The notes beneath the pieces were generated by a model that saw nothing but the letters and a program-made list of their open reading frames with translations, did not search any database and was not told where the DNA came from. Positions 7,473 to 8,286 of a DNA stretch of 8,286 nt are shown here, piece after piece. The stretch covers positions 1 through 8,286 of the forward strand of contig JASHUX010000277.1 of the NCBI GenBank assembly GCA_030039775.1, given 5' to 3'. Numbering within the stretch: position 1 is the first letter of the stretch; each line of letters begins with the position of its first letter. The DNA comes from Alphaproteobacteria bacterium (GTDB lineage: Bacteria > Pseudomonadota > Alphaproteobacteria > ATCC43930 > CGMCC-115725). The translations under genes were made by a program, and so were the position numbers.

Positions 7473-7493
7473 AATCTAACTTACATTCATCGG
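7461..7493. promoter_or_regulatory. 33-bp palindromic operator, probable TetR binding site
   Basis: The sequence is symmetric about base 7477: CCGATG-T-ATGTAA on the left and TTACAT-T-CATCGG on the right, around ATCTAAC. Thirteen of 16 base pairs match. Such long dyads with an odd centre fit a TetR dimer or pair of dimers. It overlaps the probable -10 and, at its right end, the ribosome site CGGAGG (7491-7496) of the DUF2852 gene. The inner part is repeated at the TetR gene's own start codon. Confidence 0.8.
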
Positions 7494-7501
7494 AGGCCAG
7501 C

Positions 7502-8047
7502 ATGAGCAGCGCCGCCAACAATCAAGGCTTCGGTAATTGGGGCAATCCCAACTGGAATAGCGGTTACGGCAATTTCAGCGGCGGCTGGGGCGGCCACGGG
7601 TGGGGCATGGTACCGCCATGGATGCCGCCGCCCGCGGTTAAGGGGCTGGCGATCGCGGCGATGGTCCTGGGCTTCATTTTCTGCTGGCCGATCGGCCTCG
7701 CGATCCTGGCGTTTCTGATTTTCAGCAAGCGCGCCTGTGGCTGGAGCTGGCACGGCGGCGGCTGGCAGGGACGCGGCGCCTCCGGCAGCGCCAACGGGCC
7801 GTGGCACGGCGCCGGATGGCAACGGTGGGGCTCGGGCGGCACGCCGCCGTCGAGCGGCAATCGCGCCTTCGACGAATATCGCGCCGAGACCCTGAAGCGG
7901 CTCGAGGAAGAGCAGAAGGAATTTGCCGAGTTCCTCGACCGGCTGCGGTTCGCCAAGGACAAGGCCGAATTCGACCAATTCATGACCGAGCGGCGCAACC
8001 GACCGTCCGAACCGCCGCCGGCGCCGGAACAATCGCCGCAGAGCTGA
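7502..8047 (+). CDS. DUF2852-family membrane protein
   Basis: The 181-residue protein matches DUF2852, an alphaproteobacterial membrane-protein family of unknown function. It has three parts. Residues 1-45 are rich in glycine, tryptophan and asparagine (for example GFGNWGNPNWNSGYG). A single strong membrane span runs from about 48 to 74 (LAIAAMVLGFIFCWPIGLAI and on). The C-terminal part has a Gly/Trp-rich linker and then a charged coiled-coil-like helix at about 121-165, containing AFDEYRAETLKRLEEEQKE and AKDKAEFDQFMTERR, the best conserved part of the family. The end is proline-rich. CGGAGG (7491-7496) lies five bases before the ATG. Transcription is probably controlled by the adjacent TetR protein through the palindrome overlapping the promoter. 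A strong terminator follows. Confidence 0.87.
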   Translation: MSSAANNQGFGNWGNPNWNSGYGNFSGGWGGHGWGMVPPWMPPPAVKGLAIAAMVLGFIFCWPIGLAILAFLIFSKRACGWSWHGGGWQGRGASGSANGPWHGAGWQRWGSGGTPPSSGNRAFDEYRAETLKRLEEEQKEFAEFLDRLRFAKDKAEFDQFMTERRNRPSEPPPAPEQSPQS

Positions 8048-8070
8048 TCATCCCCCTCGTGCGGCACGAC

Positions 8071-8107
8071 AACGGCGCCGGGGCCCATTGCCCGGCGCCG
8101 TTTCTTT
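8071..8107 (+). terminator. Intrinsic terminator of the DUF2852 gene
   Basis: AACGGCGCCGGG (8071-8082) and CCCGGCGCCGTT (8091-8102) form a perfect 12-bp GC-rich stem with an eight-base loop. The stem is followed by TTTCTTT on the plus strand. It lies 24 bases after the stop codon. Confidence 0.9.
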
Positions 8108-8117
8108 CCCTCACCGC

Positions 8118-8286
8118 CTAGTGGAGCGATTCCAACTTTTGTTTCCCGCGCACGACCTTGGCGATGATGGTATCGGCTGGGGCAGTCCAGGTGAAGGGTT
8201 TGGGGTCGACATTGTGAGCATCGATGTATTCGCGGATGGCCTGGTTGAGGTCGAGAACGGAATGGAAGACGCCGCGTTTCAATCGT
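8118..8286 (-). CDS. IS630-family transposase, C-terminal part (5' end outside window)
   Basis: The minus-strand frame enters from the right edge and stops at TAG (complement of 8118-8120), giving 55 complete residues. Recognisable IS630-type C-terminal motifs, in order, are LKRGVFHSVLDL near the edge, then HNVDPKPFTWT, then IIAKVVRGKQKLESLH at the end. These follow the DDE catalytic domain in this family; the last catalytic glutamate would lie beyond the window, so activity cannot be judged. The visible part has no frameshift. The family assignment is from remembered patterns. It is read toward the DUF2852 gene, with that gene's terminator between them. Confidence 0.88.
   Translation of the reverse strand, partial: RLKRGVFHSVLDLNQAIREYIDAHNVDPKPFTWTAPADTIIAKVVRGKQKLESLH
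8119..8286 (-). mobile_element. One end of an IS630-family insertion sequence
   Basis: The element contains the transposase end described above and continues out of the window. IS630 elements duplicate a TA target. A TA lies at 8119-8120, immediately inside the stop codon, and the bases from 8121 (GTGGAGCGATTCC) could be the terminal inverted repeat. The other end is needed to prove the boundary, so 8119 is an estimate. Confidence 0.6.

Noticed and set aside
7487..8088. Minus-strand open frames opposite the DUF2852 gene (7487-8032 and 7564-8088)
   Set aside because: They are proline/arginine/alanine-rich shadows of a gene with a clear membrane span, ribosome site and family motif on the other strand.

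Overview
The window is GC-rich DNA that looks like the chromosome of an alphaproteobacterium. The evidence is an Usg-family protein and a DUF2852-type membrane protein, both typical of that class, together with a CIRCE-controlled groES-groEL operon whose promoter resembles the alphaproteobacterial RpoH type, and strongly G/C-biased third codon positions. The species cannot be named from this sequence.

Left part (1-3461): the tail of an unrecognised gene is followed by a tiny convergent gene for a 31-residue single-span membrane protein. Next come two translationally coupled plus-strand genes: a type I Baeyer-Villiger-like flavin monooxygenase (309-1784) and an acyl-CoA synthetase of the AMP-forming, FadD19-like type (1781-3400). 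Together they suggest oxidation of a ketone or similar hydrophobic substrate and CoA activation of the resulting acid. A perfect 12-bp hairpin (3434-3461) separates them from the convergent chaperonin operon.

Middle (3489-5778): groES and groEL are read on the minus strand. The leader carries an RpoH/housekeeping-like promoter (5557-5585) whose expected start point falls in a CIRCE operator (5528-5554). A second, degenerate CIRCE-like element lies further upstream (5635-5661). Divergent from groES is an orphan usg-family gene (5779-6042).

Right part (6161-8286): an unrecognised 90-residue protein converges with a 52-residue membrane protein. A TetR/AcrR-family repressor with a WHG-type C-terminal domain (6782-7432) follows, and then a DUF2852-family membrane protein (7502-8047) that ends in a strong terminator. 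The same spaced palindrome, ATGTAA-N7-T(T/C)ACAT, overlaps the start codon of the repressor gene and the promoter of the DUF2852 gene. This points to a small autoregulated TetR circuit and is the most interesting lead here. The window ends inside an IS630-family transposase on the minus strand.

Most of the window is ordinary chromosomal content. No CRISPR array, tRNA, rRNA, phage module or clearly new multi-gene system was seen.
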